From Dillenia suffruticosa (taxonomy: Eukaryota > Streptophyta > Magnoliopsida > Dilleniales > Dilleniaceae), in the NCBI GenBank assembly GCA_033439265.1, contig JAVTVX010000027.1, positions 8,943,001-9,007,000 on the forward strand: a stretch of 64,000 nucleotides of DNA, in the 5' to 3' direction. The notes under the pieces are model-generated. The model was not told the DNA's origin, did no database searches, and worked only from the letters and a program-made list of their open reading frames with translations. Positions 12,601-25,439 of the stretch are shown piece by piece. Each line of letters starts with the position of its first letter. The stretch's first letter is position 1. The position numbers and the translations under genes were made by a program.

Positions 12601-15600
12601 TGATGTCCATAATGCCACCTTTCACACAGCACACTAAAACCACATATATTATTATACTATGTCAGTGAATGAGCACAAGGCATCCTGTAGTCTTAGTTCC
12701 AAATGCTTGTGTTTGTTTAACGCATCAGGGTGTCAACGAAGGTGATGCAGTTGAGGGATGTCAGTTTCATACATTGTGTCTTCTTTTCTATTTGCCACAT
12801 TTTCCTTTCCTCTGTGGCTTTTTTGTTTATTGGGGGGGGTGGATGGATTGTCTGATGACGAGGCATTCTAGCCATCTATGGTGTTGTCCATTGGTTGTTG
12901 ATTGTTGAAGCATTCTATCCTAGCAAACGTGAATAAGTGTATCTAGTTTATTTCTCCAACCTCTCCCTTAAGTACCTCTATTGTTCTCCAGGAAATCTGC
13001 AGGGCTTGATGCTGCTGTGCACGCTGTTGCTTCTTGGGGTGATACCCGTCCTGTTTGGAACAGCGAAGAATTTTCCAATAAGCAAGTCAAATTTAGTGAT
13101 CCTGTTAGTAGCAGTGAGATGGAGGATCCAGCTCCTGAGGGGCACCATAATGAGATGGAGCCATCAAGTGGTTGGACTGCTGGAATCTCTCAGTACAAAA
13201 CCACACTTGATGATCCCAACTCATACTCTTACTTGCGTCCAGTTCTTGAAGAACCTTCTTCGTCTTTCTCTGAGGGTAAAATTATCTGTGCTTTCAATTT
13301 TGGACATTTTTGAGACATAATGAAACCACTTCTCATAATAGATACTGCCATTTGCAGCTGCAGATGATGATCCATTGCCAGCTATTGACAACCTCCAAGT
13401 TTCAGGAGAGGCTTTTCCTGGACTAGAACTCCAAGCATGTGGATATTCTATTAATGGAACCACCAGTTGCAATTTTGAGGTGTGTTTTCAGAATATGAAC
13501 TTCCTATTTGTCATCTATGATTTCTTGTTCTTTTCGTTCTCATTTCCAAAGGAATCACTCCATGACTCTTGACTTCCAATATTTCTTGGATCCCATGTGG
13601 AGACAGAAGTTTCGTAGATCCATCCGTGTTGAACCTCTATTTTTATAGTTGATATCTTGTGCTTTTCTTTTCTGCACCACCAGTGGGTACGCCATTTAGA
13701 AGATGGATCTGTAAATTACATTGAAGGTGAGTGACCATTCTTCTCAATCTTGTACAGTTAATATTTTATTTACTAAGTACTGGTACAATTTGATAAGGTT
13801 CACTATTGCAGGGGCAAAGCAACCAAACTATCTTGTTACTGCTGATGATGTTGAAACATATCTTGCTATTGAAGTCCAGCCTCTAGATAACAGGAAGCGC
13901 AAGGTATAGTCTCTTTGATGGTTGGAAAATGAGGTGTATGTTCAAAACCAACGGATGAAGTTTGTTACAGTTGTGTTGTTACTGTTGTTGAAAACCTTAA
14001 ATTTGGGTGCAACTGTGATACTCCAGTTCCTGAAAGTTTAGCATCTAGACTCTGTTCTCTCGTGATTCCAGCTGCAGAGGGCATCCTTATAATAATACCT
14101 TACTAGATTCTAGAATACCTTATTGCCAATTGTAAGCCTTATAAATATTGTTGCTTTTCATACAAAAAGAATTAAAACTAAGAACTGATAGAGTCCCTGA
14201 CTCGAAAAGGCTGTTATCTCAAATCATAACCATAATGGCATTGTATAGCACTTCTAAATGTAACTGACAATCCAAGAATAAAAAGGAAAACTGTACTGGT
14301 GCTACTTAAATCCAATTAACGGGCCTTACAGTTCTGACTCTTACTATAATGAAAAGCTTTTATTATGCTCCTTAGTCTTAAACTACTATGTTTTGGTTGA
14401 TACCAAGACTCTAGAAAAATAACATGGATGCTAGCGTTTTTCCCCCTAATGGCCAGCTTTTTCTATCCATCAATGTGAGTATGGATGGTTGGGTGCTAAA
14501 TTCTGATGCAACTGTTTACTGATTTGATCGTGTCGGTTGCAATGCCATCACTTGTAAAACTAATTGTAAAATTGTCTTTTTAGCATTTCAATTGTGCCTA
14601 GAAAGAACATTCTTATAATATTGAAATTGTTACTGATGTTCTATCCAGGGGGAGCTTGTTAAGGTCTTTGCCAATGAGAATAAAAAGATTACTTGTGGTA
14701 AGTAACAATTCTCCGCCTTAGATGAGGTTCTAGCACATGTTTTTCTATTTGCTTGTCTAATTTTCTAGCATGTATCTTTTTGTTTCAGATCTCAGTATGC
14801 AGAAAACTATAGAACATTGGTATATAATCTTATGAATCATGACGAAGCACATTTCATGACATTTTTCAAATTTGCAATTGATCATATGTATATTTTCAAT
14901 TATTTTATAACTGAGTCCAATCTGTAGCTGTTGCATTGCCCCAATATTTGGAGAGAAGTATTCCTGCAAGCAAGACGTATTGTGATGATTTGTCGTTAAA
15001 CTTTGATGATTTGTCACTTTTAATTGGTTGTGGGACATGGCTATGGTGTTAAAGTAAACTAGAAATTTTGAAATTTCGTCATTTGTGATAAAAAAGGGAA
15101 TTGTAGCAAAAGGAAACGTCAAACTCCTATTTCTCAATGTTCTAAACATTGGAATTGGTAAATCTAATTTTCTTTGCAAACTTGCTTTGCTAAAATATCA
15201 CATTTGAGATTGTACTTCCTTTCTTTCCCCTTCGTGGCATTAAATTCGTTTTGCATGATGCCTGCCTCCAGAGTGAGGAAGAGGGTAAAATATATAGATG
15301 CGTCTTAATTCAATAAATTTCAAAAACTGTTATTAATTCCTGATGAAAATCTGTTTGAGAATGGAATACGTGTTAATACATAGATTTCCTTGTATTAAAA
15401 TTCATCACAATAAAATTGTTCAGAGTTCAATGATGAAATCACTATTTTGACCTCAGTCTAAGAGATGTTTTTTTCAAATGTACACCAAGCCAAAGATAGC
15501 ATAGGCCTTGACTCTCAAGCATAGATTTAATTCACCATTTTTGGCCATTTCAATGCTATCAGCTGTTACAGGTGTGATGTCATGGTAACAACCGCTGCAT

Positions 15601-18600
15601 AATGAATGTCTTTTTGACTTTTAGTTGGTGTGGCAACAGAACTGAAGCTGTGATGGCCTAATAAAGCTATGAGGGCCACAACTGCGACTATTACATGTTG
15701 CAATTGCCATTTCAGCCAACCACAACAAGGCCATTGCAGCTACTATACATATATTTATATTATTTAATTTTGATAGTACTTTATTTAAAGAGCAATTTAT
15801 GCTGACTAAAGGAAGTATAAAGTCTGATATTGTCAGATTGGCAATGAGAACTTGTACTGGCTATATCCAATTCTTGCATGAAATTGCAATAGAGCAAATA
15901 GTGTAAATGCAATAGTCTCTTGCACGGTAACTTGAGTTGATTTTTCTTCTACTGTGTTATGGTCAAGCCAACTGTTTCTCATTCAAAGAACCAAAGCATG
16001 TTCGTCTACAACCACTGCTAAATTATTGGATGAACATGTCTAGATCCAATGCAAAATAAAATGTGGTCAGAATTATTCAAAAGTTGTTCCTAGTTCCTTG
16101 ACCCTTTTTGTCTGTGTGTGTGGGTGCCATGGGGAGGGGGGGACAGGGTTGTGTGCGGATCATGTCATGGTTACTAGAATTATACTTGACAATCCAAAAT
16201 ATTGATATAAGATGAAATAAAATTAATGTGCTAATTTAATTTCATCTTGAAAAGTCATAGTTGAATAATGGTGTATCATTTCTGCCTAGTTTTTACAAAA
16301 GATTAATACTTTTGGATTTCTATTTTGGCCCCCAACACTGATTTTAGTATAATAAACCACCAGTAAATGCATAAATAGAAGCATAAAATGGGACATTTTT
16401 AGCACCTTTTGTGTCGATTTCCTTTCTTGGGTCATCCTTCTCTCTGTGCTTTGTAGAAATTAAAAACTCTTAGTTCTACTTCTTAACTTGGTTCTAATCT
16501 AAAGAAATGTTATTCTTTGTCCTGCTTCAATACTATAATTACTTCATTCATGGAATCAGTCTAACTATAATTATGGGGATTGGCCATTTTGAAATTAGTA
16601 CACATCACATTACTTCTCATTTGATGTAATTGAGGTATTGTCGTGGTTGCATTGAGGATATATGATTCATATAGCTTTGTAGGTAACTGCTTTGTTGAGA
16701 TTTTGTACTTCTTTGCTTGAGACATCATGTGTTACTTGGCTGCATGTTTCTGCATTCATTGGGCAGTGAATATGGTGGAAGGCTTTGACTGAATTTCATA
16801 AATGGTGGTTCCCTTTTTGTTAAATCTTCATTTTTTTTTTTTTTGACTTTTCTGCATCTTTTTTTCTTTTGACTTTTTTGAGATTTTCTATTGCTTCTAT
16901 TTTTGCAGATCCTGAAATGCATGAGCACATAGAGAAAAACCTTTATAATGGCCAGGCCTCATACAAAGTATCCCTGTCGGTATGAGAATTTGAACCAGCA
17001 TAATATGATTGTTGTTTTTATTTATAATCATGTCTTCCTATTTTTAATGATTTTCTATCTTAATGACATACAAATTTATTGAAAGTCAAAAGTATATGTA
17101 TTCTTCCTTCAATTGCCAGGAAGGATATCTTGATATATGGGAGCCAGCTATTTTGACAATTAAAAAGGATGGATATAGTATCAAGTGTTCCAGTTCAAAT
17201 GGTGGCACTATCACTGAAAAGTTTTCACCAACAACAATTGTACGTGTTCTGATTCAGTAATCTCATAGGGCTAACATGTTATTTGTGGAAAACAATTAAA
17301 GGATGAAGCAGTTGTGAATTAAATTGAATATGAAAATGCAAAATTAATTAATCTTCTATTATAGACATGAGATTTGGTGCTTGGGCTTTCATTACCCATA
17401 AAAGGAAGGCATTCCACTTCATGCATAAGCATATCAGCCAAATCTCCACTCAAGGCAAAGAATTAGTAGCGATGGAACACAAGAGTGTAACCTATAAATT
17501 ACTTTTTAGGATTTTATAATTTTAATGGGTTCAATTTGGTAAGGGTCTCTTGTTTAAAGAATAAATGCTGCTTTGAGCACAAGGTGATCACAATTTTATT
17601 ATGTTATAAATGCAATTCAGTATCATACATTCCCACAATGAAATTGGTTATGTTTTCACCTTTTAGTTGATTTGTTTTTCCATATTTCCTATGCATTAAA
17701 CGGCTATAGATAGGTCATGTTTCAATAGTAGGGTTTCTAGAATTAATATGAATTGATCGAAAGATATATAGTATCTATGTTTTACTTTCTGTTTCGTCTT
17801 CCTCTCGATCTCCTAGCTTCTTTTTCTTCTCTTTATTGTCTCATCCTCATTCTCAGTGTCTCTATCTTGTTCTCCCCACAAAGGACATAGAAGGAAAAAT
17901 AAAATCCTCATTCAATTCTCATCTGTTTCTGTCCTCTGTATCTTCCGTCTTATGTTCCACTATTTCTTGCCTCTCACCATCTTCTCTGCCTTCCAGCTGG
18001 CTCCAAGTAAAAGGCCTGCAATACTTAGACCCTGAATTGTATACTGTTTGTCCAATTTGTCCAAAGAAAAGGGAGAAATTTCCTAGATCCTGGTCCACCT
18101 ACTGACTGATATGATTTAGAAATCACTCTCCTGTCTTCTCCTATCTTTATTCAAAAGTGAAAGTTCACAACAATTGTTTTCTTAATCCAAAGATGCCTTT
18201 AAAGTGTTTATGTAATATCAATTGCATCCCTTGTTTTAGCCACTGTGCTTTTTATGTTGTGTTTCCCAATGTTGTTTTTCCTTATTGGATTTTTGGTACT
18301 GTTTCTTTATTTGTCCCTCATTGTTTTTGCTTCATAACTCTTGCATTTTTGGTCCAATTAACATAAATTTAGTGTCATTTTCTTTTATTTTCTTTTCTTT
18401 TTTGGATAGAAGTCATTTTCTTATTTTTCTCTTATTCGACATAATGAAGGGAATGAAAGGTGAATTGAGTATATATTATATACGTTTGGATTCCTTATTT
18501 TTGTGCTTAAAAGAAAATTGACTACATAATTCTACTCACAATTTTAAATTTTCAAACCCAGCTACGTTGAGACTGATGTTTGATTTAGTTGAGTTGTGTA

Positions 18601-21600
18601 TTACATATAACACAGGCATATGTACTACCTCTGTTCTGCTTCAAGTGTCTTTTAAGGTTATTGCACAAAGATTAAAGGAAATTGTTGAATAATCATAATT
18701 CTAGAAAAAAGTTGCATTGATTCACTAAATTACTATCACATGCTGAAAACTGAATATTTAGTGAGATGACAAGAGATATGGATGAGGTTGAAAAAGAAAA
18801 TAATTTACCTGATTTTCTAAAACGACACATGAAGTGGAATGAGACAAGTATTATTTTTAGGTAAATTAAAAATTACGCAAAATTCTAATACCAAAAAATT
18901 TTGATGCTATATATGCATATATCATTTAAAAACTAAAAAAGCGTTCAAAGTAATCATACACTCATGATTTTTTATTTTTAATACTTTATTTGGGGTCAAC
19001 TAGATTTTCTTAGTGTTTGGATTAGTAAAACTGTCCACATGAGGCTGTTGGGGTTGAAAATCTTGTTTGAGTAAATAATATGCAAGTTACTAGTAGTTTG
19101 ACACAATCAACCCTCTTGAAATGTTGGAGGTTTGTGCATTTTGGTTGTAATGTGGCAAGATTGAGGTTATGATACTGATCTACTAACTCAAGATTTTTCA
19201 CCTTCATTTTTAAGTCCACAGCGGCAAAGATCAAGATTTTAGGTTTTCACTTTTGTTTTCACACTCACCTTTTTCCATTTCTCTTCATGAGAAGTAGAGA
19301 TGAAAAATCAATAAGCCAATTTTTCATATCATCATCATCATTATTTGCACGTGGCATTCTGATATTTTATTTGGCCTTTTTTTTTGGGGGGGGGGATGTG
19401 TTACTTGATGCCACATGGATAGGATATAATAAAAGGGGCCAAATGTGCTCTTCCCTTTTAGAGTTTGGGTACCGAAAATGCACATTGCAAAGTTCTAGAG
19501 GTCAAATATGAACTTGGCCAAAAGTTTAAGGCGTAAAAAGGGTTTAAACCATTACTTTTATTTATTATTTGCTGTTGGAACACAATCAAGAAACCATATA
19601 AACTAAGAATCTCTAGTGAACTGAATTAGCATCACTAGAAAGTTTTAAGAATCCATATCATTTCAATTAAATCTACCGATGGATTTTCATATTCAACATA
19701 GGAGCATTTTTCGACTTTGTGCTCTTACCATGAGCTAAAATGTACTACATCCAGGAAAAAAATGATGTACTTCAAAACTTCTAGTTTCTCACTGCATCTA
19801 AAATGATAAAAGGGTGCCTCCTGCCCCAGGATTTCTTCTTGGTTTTCATCTTGTGCATTTAATTCAACATCCTTGGTGACGTGGGATTTGATCCATGCAA
19901 CTTAATCTATTTCTCTTGTATTTGAATTAGAGAAAAAAAAAAAAAAAAGTGAGTCTAAATTGAATTTGGGTCTTAATTTGGGAATGTTTTCACATTCAAC
20001 TGTACTTGCCCTTGATTATGTCTCAAAATTTTTAAATAATTGTCAGAAATGGAAATTTTATAATAGAAACAGAAACATTATTGAGAAGACATACTAAAGA
20101 AACTTGGAGCATGAGAAATTCTTGTGGACAGAACCAGGATCAAGAAAACTAAAAGGGAATTGTTTTTTAGTCCCTTTTGAATCCCATAATCTATATTCTG
20201 AAAACCCCAAACCCATGGCGACCTCCCCCCCCCCAAAAAAAAAAACCTATCTTAATGCATGGGGAGATGGGATGTCGGAAGGATTTTCTCAAGTGCTTGC
20301 ACCATTTTTTTAAATACGTCAAGGGAGAGCCATTTAAGCACAGCTTCACAAAGGAGAAGCCTCCTACTGGGGATATGCCTTAAGTAAAAAGGTTTTCAGA
20401 GTAAAACTGAGCCATATTCTGTGGAGATATGTCTCATTAATCACTTTATGTTTCTTTTAGTATATATCTAATTCTTGGTAATGTGCCACATTTAAATACT
20501 GGTTCTTAATATTTTTCCACTTCGAATTTTTGGACTCATTTGCTCTAGGATTTGAGTGTATTTTGTAAGGTGGCCTAATCCTTTTGCAGAATTCGTATGA
20601 CATATGAGCCATATTCCTAGATAACCATATCTGATGTGTTTTTTATTTTATTTAATTTTAAATTTTGATTGGCTGGACTCCTAGAGGCATTTTATCTCAT
20701 GTTTGTTTTCTGTTGAAATTCTTTTCACAGGTTGTCATACCGTATGGAACTGCTACAGAGTTTTCAATTGTTAATTCAAATGATGAGGTGCATTCCTTGC
20801 GAGTGGAGAACTTATCAGAGATTTGCCCGTAAGTAATATCTTATATTATAGCTGCAATCCAATCAAAGGAACCATGAAGTTTGCAACTTTTACACAAGTT
20901 GATGAGAAAGAATCACTTTCGTATGCATGTTTATGGAGATTGGCATCATAGCCTGTGAAATTAAACAGATAGATTTGTCTGTTTTTGGTCATGCTTTAGA
21001 CTGGGACTTACTTATTTGTCTTTTTGCAACTTCAATACTGTTTTATACCGGTCAATATTACGGTTGAAAGTTTGCTCCTTTGTTCTCAACAGTTGCCCTC
21101 AAGCATCTTTTTTCCACTTTTGGGTGGAGGGAACTGGCCTCACTTAATTCAAGCTTCCACTTCATAAATATTCCTAAATTTTATTTGCTGAAAAGCTACA
21201 TCTTTTTAACTGTTTCCATCACCTAAGCATGCAGGGAGTGCATGAAGAATATTACGGGTGATGCAAAATAGATAATATTTCTAGCTTATGACCAAATTCT
21301 AAGGAGAAATTATGCTTGAAATAACTGCTTTTGATATTTCTTTGAAGTGCATATATTACATCTAATTAGCTAACGAATAGATGGCAAACAACCGCGTAGG
21401 TAATGTTGTTCATTACTATCTGACTGTTTCCCTTTTTTTTGTTTTCAGATTGAGAGATACAATAGTGCTTACAATGAGATTATTCATCATACGGGTACTA
21501 CCACTAGCTTTATTATTTTTCTTGTTGGCATGACTTATGTGAAACTTTTGTGCTTTGATACTGTGAGTCTGATTCAATATAAGATTTATTTATCATCGAG

Positions 21601-22544
21601 GAATCAGTTCATTCTGGCTCTTAGTGCGAAACTGTTTTTACATGCTCGACTGATGCAAAAACCAATGGAGATCCATTCTTTATCTCTGTGGTCATTTGTT
21701 TCTAGTGCAAATTTGTGGCATCTATCTTCTCTGAGTTTCTGCAGATTTGAGTGAGACATTTAAATATGAACAGTGGAGCTACCACTTGTATTTTTCTCCA
21801 TATATTAGATGGATGACATGTGATATCTTACTAAAGTGCATTCAAAAATATATAACTGTGCAATCAATTTAGCAAGAGAAATTAGCAAATGGGTGGGGAA
21901 ATAATCGACTATGTGAAGTTTTATCAATTCATCATCACTGACAATCCACTCCATTGAGAAGAAGGAAATAGATGAATTTTCGAGTCTTAAGTGGACCTTG
22001 ACATGGTAGGCTCTAACTTGACTTTTGCATTCTTGGGGGTTTTCAGCTCTGTACTGGAGAAATTGGGTCGAGGCGACTGATTCTGGTAGCATAGATCTTG
22101 CGGTGAGTTGAAAAGAGTTGGGTCCAATTGAGGATAATATGATTGGAATCTGTAACATTGTAAAACAGATAAAATGAAGTATAAAGTGCCTAGATTTTAA
22201 CCACCAGAATCATAGGATGGTCCAGTTTAGGTAGCTTCCTTATTCTGGGAGGTAACACGTTATTTTTTTTTCGGTTCAAAAGTGTTTGTGGTCCTGTACT
22301 AGCATGAAGGGCCAAATGGTATTTGAAATTCTATTTTGTTAGAATCAAGACTATTATCTTGCCATTACTTGGCATTGATTCTTCTTTTTTTCCCCAGGCA
22401 ATCCTTCTCTTCTATTTTGCCGCATAGTCTCCCTGTCCCAGCTTTTTGCAATTTATGCATTTAACATTTTAGAGGTACATTATGAGTTTACTCTTCTTGC
22501 AGGCTGGAAGGAAAGGGAAGAAAAAAGGTTTGTTTTTCAAGTAA
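663..22544 (+). CDS. Coiled-coil protein with AIR9/A9-like C-terminal repeats (19 exons seen, 5' incomplete)
   Basis: Seen: exons 663-997, 1126-1195, 1748-1825, 1910-1969, 2067-2171, 6060-6170, 11715-11756, 11849-11956, 12031-12200, 12992-13275, 13358-13479, 13684-13726, 13812-13903, 14649-14697, 16909-16979, 17120-17239, 20731-20828, 21449-21494 and 22503-22544 join in phase without a stop, giving 681 residues and a TAA at 22542. Exon 1 follows an acceptor at 661-662 with an in-frame stop just upstream, so the true start is further 5' (none recognised in 1-660). Order in the protein: a Pro/Gly-rich segment, a long coiled coil (exons 3-8, with a QQQQDLVDAASKALSYRQ stretch), an acidic linker, then two or more beta-rich units (SGEAFPGLELQACGYSINGT; DVETYLAIEVQPLDN) like A9 repeats of the microtubule-associated protein AIR9, and a basic tail (GRKGKKKG). 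From family knowledge a cytoskeletal role is possible, but this is inference. The gene model is strong; the product name is moderate. Confidence 0.85.
1826..1909 (+). other. GC-AG intron in the A9-like gene
   Basis: The coding frame runs to AAG at 1825 and the next bases are GCATGA. The next exon begins after TTGACAG at 1909. No GT donor is usable because TGA follows in frame at 1829. Joining at GC keeps phase 0 and restores a continuous coiled coil (EYSIK-EAQIHNDK). Confidence 0.75.
2955..3330 (+). mobile_element. LINE (non-LTR retrotransposon) ORF2 relic in an intron
   Basis: Conceptual translation with frameshifts gives pieces typical of the C-terminal part of plant L1-like ORF2: RLDGW..TFLSLDGRMTLI, then KGGLGLGNFVSRRLEN, then LWYEVITSKYSLQ. 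These correspond to the end of the reverse transcriptase and the start of the zf-RVT region. Stops and frameshifts make it a dead fragment. It lies in the sense direction inside the 3.9 kb intron between exons 5 and 6 of the A9-like gene. Confidence 0.7.
3761..5457 (+). repeat. Three tandem copies (about 565, 576 and 556 bp) of a LINE 3'-end segment
   Basis: Units begin near 3761, 4326 and 4902, each with the same AAATGTCTTGATAT-type start, and end near 5457. They are near-identical apart from the length of a T-run and small substitutions. In frame, each encodes an FAILWCIWREQN-like string, the conserved end of plant L1 ORF2, followed by sequence resembling a LINE 3' tail. The array lies wholly within the intron between exons 5 and 6. 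It probably arose by unequal crossing-over or replication slippage after insertion. Confidence 0.8.
5459..5944 (-). CDS. Unrecognised proline-rich reading frame, antisense in an intron
   Basis: An uninterrupted frame of 161 codons; a later Met gives about 126 residues. It begins with a Gln/Pro segment (MAKQQQYPPPPSPPKLNFPP), continues with Ser/Lys/Arg-rich sequence and ends in GCNFGL. Composition looks protein-like, with no simple repeat beyond the prolines. I do not recognise the family. It is antisense to the host gene and immediately follows the LINE-derived tandem array. It could be a gene fragment, a retrocopy or a chance ORF. No splice partners or poly(A) signal were identified. Confidence 0.25.
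   Translation of the reverse strand: MAEKVINDLILFNFKQKKRRKKKVVNDSKKAKITMTNLHGLNAPNSIIMAKQQQYPPPPSPPKLNFPPHPQPVFPTRKLSPIPDEVQGYPALSVPSDFSNFHQHMQRRKSHADTRTESKSDGAEIHWLGKNGSLGHKTVVTQQRRDIFGPDTSVLGCNFGL
6600..9877 (+). mobile_element. Decayed LINE-like material in the 5.5 kb intron
   Basis: Broken frames around 6830-7080 and 8550-9560 give LINE ORF1-like, charged, Trp-containing translations with many stops. The block closes at 9780-9877 with a T-rich 3' tail containing AATAAAACTTCCCC and a short A-run, the usual look of a plant LINE 3' end. No catalytic motif is visible, so assignment rests on overall texture and the tail. About 7430-7800 contains a twice-repeated GGAGGGTTCTCTCT motif that may belong to another insertion. 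Confidence 0.4.
10680..11340 (+). mobile_element. LINE ORF2 relic (RT C-terminus/zf-RVT) in an intron
   Basis: Translation of 10,900-11,080 gives KDHLVSWEEVSKANCNGGLG and then LVGKWIWRF, the well-known end of plant L1 reverse transcriptases. Downstream, in a shifted frame, VGDGSQLLFWEDF matches the start of the zf-RVT domain. A near-exact duplication of TTGGGTCATATTCAATTTAG follows at 11,289-11,329. Frameshifts show it is inactive. It lies just upstream of the acceptor of exon 7 (11,714). Confidence 0.75.
14698..16908 (+). other. 2.2 kb intron of the A9-like gene
   Basis: AT-rich, with no repeat structure or coding signal that I can support. It ends in a strong T-rich tract and TTTTGCAG acceptor. 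Confidence 0.6.
17240..20730 (+). other. 3.5 kb intron of the A9-like gene
   Basis: AT-rich with homopolymer runs (A-run near 19,930; G-run near 19,385; C/A-run near 20,226). Short ORFs lack protein-like composition. No transposon motif recognised. Confidence 0.55.
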
Positions 22545-24940
22545 CGAAGTAGCATTTGTGGTCACAGTAGATAAAGACATTTTCCCCCAATCAGCAGAAT
22601 GAGCATTTGTTAGGGTATGTAAAATGCATTCGAGAAATTGCTTTTTCATGAGTAGCTTGTGAATGAGTAGCTGATCTTCAATTATTTGACTTGCAAAATT
22701 GAGGTTGAGTTAAATCTGAAGCAAGAAGGGTAAATTCTCATCCTTGTCGCAATGTCCTCTTTGCCCCAATTAAAATGTTGTTGAAACAAAAGCAAGTAAA
22801 TAGGAAGGGGCACTAGAAATAGAAATGGTGGAGAGAAAGTAAAGGGTTTTTTTTTTTTGAGTATGAAGTACAGCACTTTTATTTTTCTCAGTCTTGATTT
22901 TTTTGAGGGAGGATTTCAAATTAGTGCATGCCGAGGCCTTAATAACCAATTCAATGTGTAAACAAATTAGGTTGAAGTTCGTGCTTGTTATTGTTTTTCT
23001 GTTGTAAGAGAATAGGCTTTAGCCTTCTCTCTTTTGGAGCAATGATAGGTACAGCCTTATCTCTCTCTCTCTCTCTCTCTCAAAAAATCTAAAGGTTCGG
23101 AGTTACAAGAAGTTCAATTTGTGAAACTCCAACTTGTTTTTGTGATCGGGAATGCATTTTTGCATATGATTTTACGACTAGGGTTGTCTAATGGGGGTAA
23201 GTTGATACTAGTTTTGAGATGCTCGGAGTTGTTTGTTTAAATTTAACCGAGTTTGAGCTTGAGCTGAATTGTTCGTGTTGTCTCAATGATGTGTTTGGTA
23301 GCGCTTTCAGAAAATCTAAGGGTTAATTTTTTTTTATAAAACATCGATAAATTAATGTTCAATTGTCGACGTTTATCCTTAAAAATGTCAATAAGGGGTT
23401 TTTTTTTATTTTTAAGAGTATGGTTTATTTACATTTGCTATCAAAATCTGATCCAAAATCCAAATCAAATCCAAAACTGTTTATAACATTGTCATCAATC
23501 ACAATATGAAACATCAACGATATTAAATGTCAATCACAAAAACTCCAAATTTAATATTTTATCCGTACTTTGTATTTTAAACAGACAGCCATTGATCCTC
23601 CGATATCAAATAACTCGTTATTTCATATTTCACAATATCAAATATCGACAATATCAAACATTAACCACAATAAATCGAAACTTCATATTTCATCTGTTTT
23701 TTATATTTCAAACAAACAATCATTTAATCAATAATACAAAATGATTCATTATTCCAAACAAATATGATATATAGATATCACTTTTGAACCACAAATAATT
23801 CATTACTCTAAATATAATGTACATTTCAAACAAATTAACAATTACACACGTGATTTTGAACAAAAAATTAGTAAAGATTTTATTAACAAAAATGTAAAAA
23901 AATTTTACCAAAAAAAAGTGAATGAACCAATTTTCCATTACATATAAAATATGCATCATCTCTTAGGATGTAAGACTATCCCTTAAAAGAAATGAGAGCC
24001 ATCTCCTTCACTAGATGAACCATCATCCTGTGGAGAATAAAGTTAGTGTGTCATCTAAAATGTAATGTGAGATAATTTCTATTATGTAAAAAAACAAAAG
24101 TTAGTATATTACATGTTCTCACATCTTAAGAGTTATTTCCATATCCGAAAATCTTGAGATAGATGTCAGAAACATGATATTAAACCTTACTTTTGTTTGC
24201 TTCAATTCACGATGCACTTTGGCTAACTCTTGGTGGAGCTAGTCTTTTTACGAGAAGATTGTGATTTTTCGTAGTAGCCGGCAGGCATTGGATCTATCTC
24301 TTTACCTCTAACTCTATTCGGGCATTACTACCGGTCAATTCGAGGAACATTGTGTCATAAATTTGATTGATGGACTCTTCCATTAGGCAATTCGAGGAAC
24401 ACCGTGTCATTAATTTGATTGATGGACTCTTCCATTAGGGTGGCTTGATGAGTTGCTATTATTTTGTCAACTTATTCCTATGTATAGAAAATACAAATAA
24501 TAATATAATACAAATTTTAATAAAAATATTAACACAAATGTTTAAAATTAAGTAATATTTAATATTCATGTAACTTACCATCATATCGGGAAATTCTGTT
24601 TTTACATCGAACCATCCTTTTTTTTGTGGGTAGTTTTGTATAGTTCAATTCTATCGAGAGGATGTCATGTCTTTAATTTCTTAAAACAAAATTGTTAACA
24701 ATAAAAAATTACTATTAATTATAACATTTGTTTTTAAAATAATTACCGATTTCTTTGCTTATGATTTTGAGTTGTAAGTATGCGTATACATTAGTTGTAA
24801 TTAGTTCTGCTTATCTACTTAAGACTTCTCTAACAAAATATTTGGAGTTACTATAGTAAGTATATAAAAGTAAATAAAATGCTATTAAATAACATACATT
24901 ATTACCCTCCCATATCTTGAGTACCAATGTGCAACAATGT
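22545..24940. other. Intergenic DNA between the A9-like gene and the Mutator-like element
   Basis: Contains a TC microsatellite at 23,060-23,081, AT-rich DNA with many AATATC motifs (23,500-23,700), and a 52 bp tandem duplication at 24,336-24,439. Read on the minus strand, 24,180-24,440 gives a short protein-like string (MEESINQIYDTMFLELTGSN) that may be a transposase or gag scrap, unassigned. No gene is supported. Confidence 0.5.
24336..24439. repeat. 52 bp tandem duplication
   Basis: Two adjacent copies beginning CAATTCGAGGAACA at 24,336 and 24,388, differing at a few positions. Confidence 0.85.
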
Positions 24941-25135
24941 CGGGTTATTTATCAAAATATTGGTAATTAAAAAAATTATTTAAATATGATAATTTTTTTT
25001 ATTCCTAAAGTATCGATTTCGCATTCTGAGAGTACGAAATCAAGGTTTTTTTATGTTCCTTTTAAGGATTTTTTTTTTAATTAAGTTTCGCATTTTGTGA
25101 GTGCGAAATTAGTTTTGCACTTTGCAAGTGTGAAA
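24941..25135 (+). repeat. Left terminal inverted repeat of the MULE
   Basis: Pairs with 32,640-32,855. It contains three successive imperfect palindromes of the TTTCGCACTCT-GAGTGCGAAA type, near 25,014-25,042, 25,085-25,111 and 25,112-25,138. Confidence 0.85.
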
Positions 25136-25439
25136 CTTGCGGGCTAAATACCCATTTCCAGAACGCGAATTTATTATGCTTATGCTCTCCTTCTCTGTAT
25201 TGCGGCGACTCCCTGCGAAGGTTGAAGGTCGACTGCTCTCATCTCCAACAGCGAAGATCATCTATCTAAGGTAGATCATTATCCTTATGTCTCGTTTGCT
25301 TGGTTTTATTACTTGAATAGTTTATGTTTTAGGATTCTGTCATTGTTACGCGAATTCATTCTATTAAGATTCTGTTATTGTTACGCGAATTCAACATGTT
25401 AACAGCAAGCAAAATTAGGGTTTGTAATTTATCATTTTC

